In this document: positions 31,223 through 32,322 of the stretch, piece after piece
Numbering within the stretch: position 1 is the stretch's first letter
Layout of the letters: each line of letters opens with the position of its first letter
NCBI GenBank assembly: GCA_964564785.1
Contig: CAZMCT010000030.1
Location: 1 to 32,322, forward strand
DNA: 32,322 bases
Direction: 5' to 3'
Origin: CAZMCT01 sp964564785
GTDB lineage: Bacteria > Planctomycetota > Phycisphaerae > UBA1845 > Fen-1342
Notes under the pieces: generated by a model
Databases searched by the model: none
Seen by the model: only the letters and a program-made list of their open reading frames with translations
What the model was told of the DNA's origin: nothing
Translations under genes and position numbers: made by a program

Positions 31223-31259
31223 GCAAGCGAAACAGAGGCTACCCTCCCAAGACGCTTGC
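31223..31259 (-). promoter_or_regulatory. Nested hairpin with an ops-like loop
   Basis: On the minus strand GCAAGCG (31259-31253) pairs with CGCTTGC (31229-31223). Inside, GAGG (31246-31243) pairs with CCTC (31238-31235) around a GTAG loop. The inner 11 nt GAGGGTAGCCT agree with 7 of the 9 fixed bases of the RfaH ops element GGCGGTAGNNT. Function is speculative. Confidence 0.3.
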
Positions 31260-31348
31260 AAAAACCTTTCTTAGAGACCGCCCCGCACGGTGCGCCCCCA
31301 CATTTCAGATTCCTCGCATCCCTATAGTCTACCTCCTGGCTCAACCAT

Positions 31349-31376
31349 AGTGTACCTTCCATGCCGCCGGATGCAA
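31349..31376 (-). promoter_or_regulatory. Candidate sigma70-type promoter for the minus-strand block
   Basis: On the minus strand TTGCAT (31376-31371) and TACACT (31354-31349) are separated by 16 bp, which resembles -35 and -10 boxes. Transcription would start near 31342, about 450 nt before the first gene. Confidence 0.35.
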
Positions 31377-31898
31377 GCCTTTTCTCGAACTCCGGCCTAC
31401 CTACTTTCCCGCATATTGCCGAGGTGCCGAACGGGTGGCCTCGAGTCGGCGCGAGTTCGAGTGTCCGTCCTGCCGCTCGAAGCGGCGAACAAACCGCGCC
31501 AGATTTCAGCGTCGAGGTCTGTTCCCGGCCTATAACAACAGCACGCAACGCCTACATGCTCGGCACCCTTGTCAACTGCCGCGCATTCAAGTGTCGATGC
31601 GTACGGTGCCTCCCCGCGCGGACCCCGCAGCGACCTCCACTCAACGCCCGCGTACCGCTGCGCCACCACCAAAGCGCCGTCGTGCCAATTGGGACGTAGC
31701 GCAATCGGACCTCGTCGCATACGTGGTTTCTCTGTGTTGAAAATACATTTACGCTGGATTTCCCCATGATCCGTCGGCCCTGCCACACGTTCCGTAAGCG
31801 GCTCGCTCGCGCGGTCGACCCCACGTCGCAAGCCCCCGAGCATCGCCGTCCGCCTCGCCACTGGATGAAAACGACACCACGGCCGCGCTCGAGCAGCT
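31377..31898. other. Non-coding stretch upstream of the candidate promoter
   Basis: About 520 bp without a gene I can support. The open frames here have no conserved motif, start signal or codon pattern. A TTGACA occurs on the minus strand near 31571-31576, but no -10 box follows at the right distance. Confidence 0.5.
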
Positions 31899-31985
31899 CG
31901 TTGAGAGCGGGGGTTGGCTCCGCGCCAACACACCATCCCGGTCGCGACAACCGCCACCCCTGCGGTGCCGGCCCCTTTTGCCGCC
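31899..31985. repeat. Inverted-repeat element, copy 3 (degenerate right end)
   Basis: The left end CGTTGAGAGCGGGGG (31899-31913) and the interior (GGCTCCGCGCCAAC, CCATCCCGGT, CCGCCACCCCTGCGGTGCCG) match copies 1 and 2 in the same orientation. The right end reads CCCCTTTTGCCGCC and no longer pairs fully with the left, so this copy looks older. The 120 bp between it and the tRNA hold nothing I can identify. Confidence 0.75.
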
Positions 31986-32105
31986 AAGCGTCCTCGATGA
32001 AGTTCAACGGCTCAAGGGAGCAGGAACCATCCGGCGGATGAGCATTCGCCCGAAAATATCGCACGGGTCGGAATCGGGAATACGTCCCCCGCGGGCCGGC
32101 GCAAA

Positions 32106-32178
32106 CGCCCCCACGGGGATTCGAACCCCGGTCGCCGGCTTGAAAAGCCGGTGTCCTAGGCCTCTAGACGATGGGGGC
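32106..32178 (-). tRNA. tRNA-Glu (anticodon UUC)
   Basis: On the minus strand the acceptor stem GCCCCCA (32178-32172) pairs with TGGGGGC (32113-32107), and the discriminator base is G at 32106. The D arm contains CTAGAGGCCTAGGA. The anticodon arm is CCGGC-TTTTCAA-GCCGG, giving anticodon TTC. The T arm is CGGGG-TTCGAAT-CCCCG. The total is 73 nt with no encoded CCA. Positions 32179-32322 beyond it hold nothing I can identify. Confidence 0.97.
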
Positions 32179-32322
32179 GACGCACCGGAATCTTTCATGC
32201 TAGGCTGCCAGCCGGGAGTCGTCAAACCGCGGTCTGTCGCGGCTACCGCGCTAGCAGGCTGCCACGCGCGATCGCCCGCGATGAGGGTCGCCCGGGGTGG
32301 CACGGTCCAAGCGGCGCAGCCG

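Larger units (their letters stand above)
30891..31342 (-). promoter_or_regulatory. Long structured 5' leader of the polysaccharide block
   Basis: About 450 nt lie between the candidate promoter and the first gene, with no coding sense. The region holds several inverted repeats: CCTTATC-T-GATAAGG (31148-31162), ACCCCC/GGGGGT (31176-31181 with 31201-31206), and a nested hairpin at 31223-31259. Its base composition is less GC-rich than that of the genes. It matches no riboswitch class I can name from sequence alone. The leader role is inferred from position. Confidence 0.5.

Noticed and set aside
30891..31342. Cyclic-di-GMP (GEMM) riboswitch
   Set aside because: I looked for the conserved GCAnAGGGCAAACC and GCAAAGCC elements and did not find them.
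31174..31548. 124-residue minus-strand open frame in the leader region
   Set aside because: It crosses the candidate promoter, has no ribosome site or recognisable motif, and its structured part is better explained as leader RNA.
31571..31576. Minus-strand TTGACA as a -35 box
   Set aside because: No acceptable -10 sequence lies 16-18 bp downstream.
32004..32303. 99-residue minus-strand open frame over the tRNA
   Set aside because: Its RLFKPATGVRIPVGA segment is the translation of the tRNA-Glu gene itself.

Overview
The window is a high-GC bacterial chromosome segment, most likely from a planctomycete (Planctomycetota, perhaps Phycisphaerae-like). The reasons are the secreted proteins that end in a PxPGAALLG...W/TLKRR sorting signal, an exosortase with its EpsI partner, and dispersed repeats of the 'TDFQSV' hairpin type, which I associate with planctomycete genomes. 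The taxonomic call is inference. A run of 12 N at 7764-7775 shows that this is a draft assembly.

Layout. (1) 1-3632: five minus-strand genes for secreted or anchored proteins. Four carry the PEP-CTERM-like C-terminal signal, and one of these four is broken. Each gene is followed by its own GC-rich hairpin. (2) 3909-6719: one plus-strand gene for a large mosaic lipoprotein ending in a glycosidase-like TIM barrel. (3) 6729-6989: a decayed N-terminal fragment of a NodB-type deacetylase. (4) 6990-22586: a long minus-strand exopolysaccharide gene cluster. In the direction of transcription it reads rfbA, rfbB, rfbD, exosortase, epsI, polysaccharide pyruvyl transferase, Wzx flippase, hexapeptide acetyltransferase, FrhB-like iron-sulfur protein, Wzy/O-antigen ligase-like protein, WbbL-like GT2, NodB deacetylase, PssD, PssE, GT2. 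(5) 22826-23305: a plus-strand RmlC-like cupin. (6) 23377-30890: a second minus-strand block. In the direction of transcription it reads LuxR-type regulator with a degenerate receiver, NusG/RfaH-like antiterminator, zinc-ribbon membrane protein, degenerate nucleotidyltransferase-LbH protein, Wzc-type BY-kinase, and a polyprenyl glycosylphosphotransferase fused to a nucleotidyltransferase/LbH-like N-terminus. (7) 30891-32105: a long structured leader, a candidate promoter and otherwise non-coding DNA. (8) 32106-32178: tRNA-Glu(UUC).

How the genes fit together: the two minus-strand blocks form a Wzx/Wzy-type exopolysaccharide factory. The fused transferase would load the first sugar phosphate on undecaprenyl phosphate. 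GT2, PssD/PssE and the rhamnosyltransferase-like GT would extend the unit using dTDP-rhamnose from RfbA/B/D and the RmlC-like protein. Pyruvyl, acetyl and deacetylation steps would decorate it. Wzx flips the unit, Wzy polymerises it and the BY-kinase sets length. The exosortase and EpsI probably anchor the nearby PxPGAALL cargo proteins to the envelope. Many genes share 4-bp ATGA/GTGA overlaps, so translation is likely coupled.

The most unusual elements are: a ~90-110 bp element with terminal inverted repeats, present in three copies, whose stem arms co-vary; a ~310 bp mosaic of several dispersed repeat types sitting in frame inside the pyruvyl transferase gene; tandem heptamer repeats that have replaced the normal spacer and Shine-Dalgarno region before pssE; a regulatory head (degenerate-receiver LuxR protein, NusG paralogue, ~450 nt leader with an ops-like hairpin); and two related but degenerate nucleotidyltransferase-LbH modules, one of them fused to the priming glycosyltransferase.
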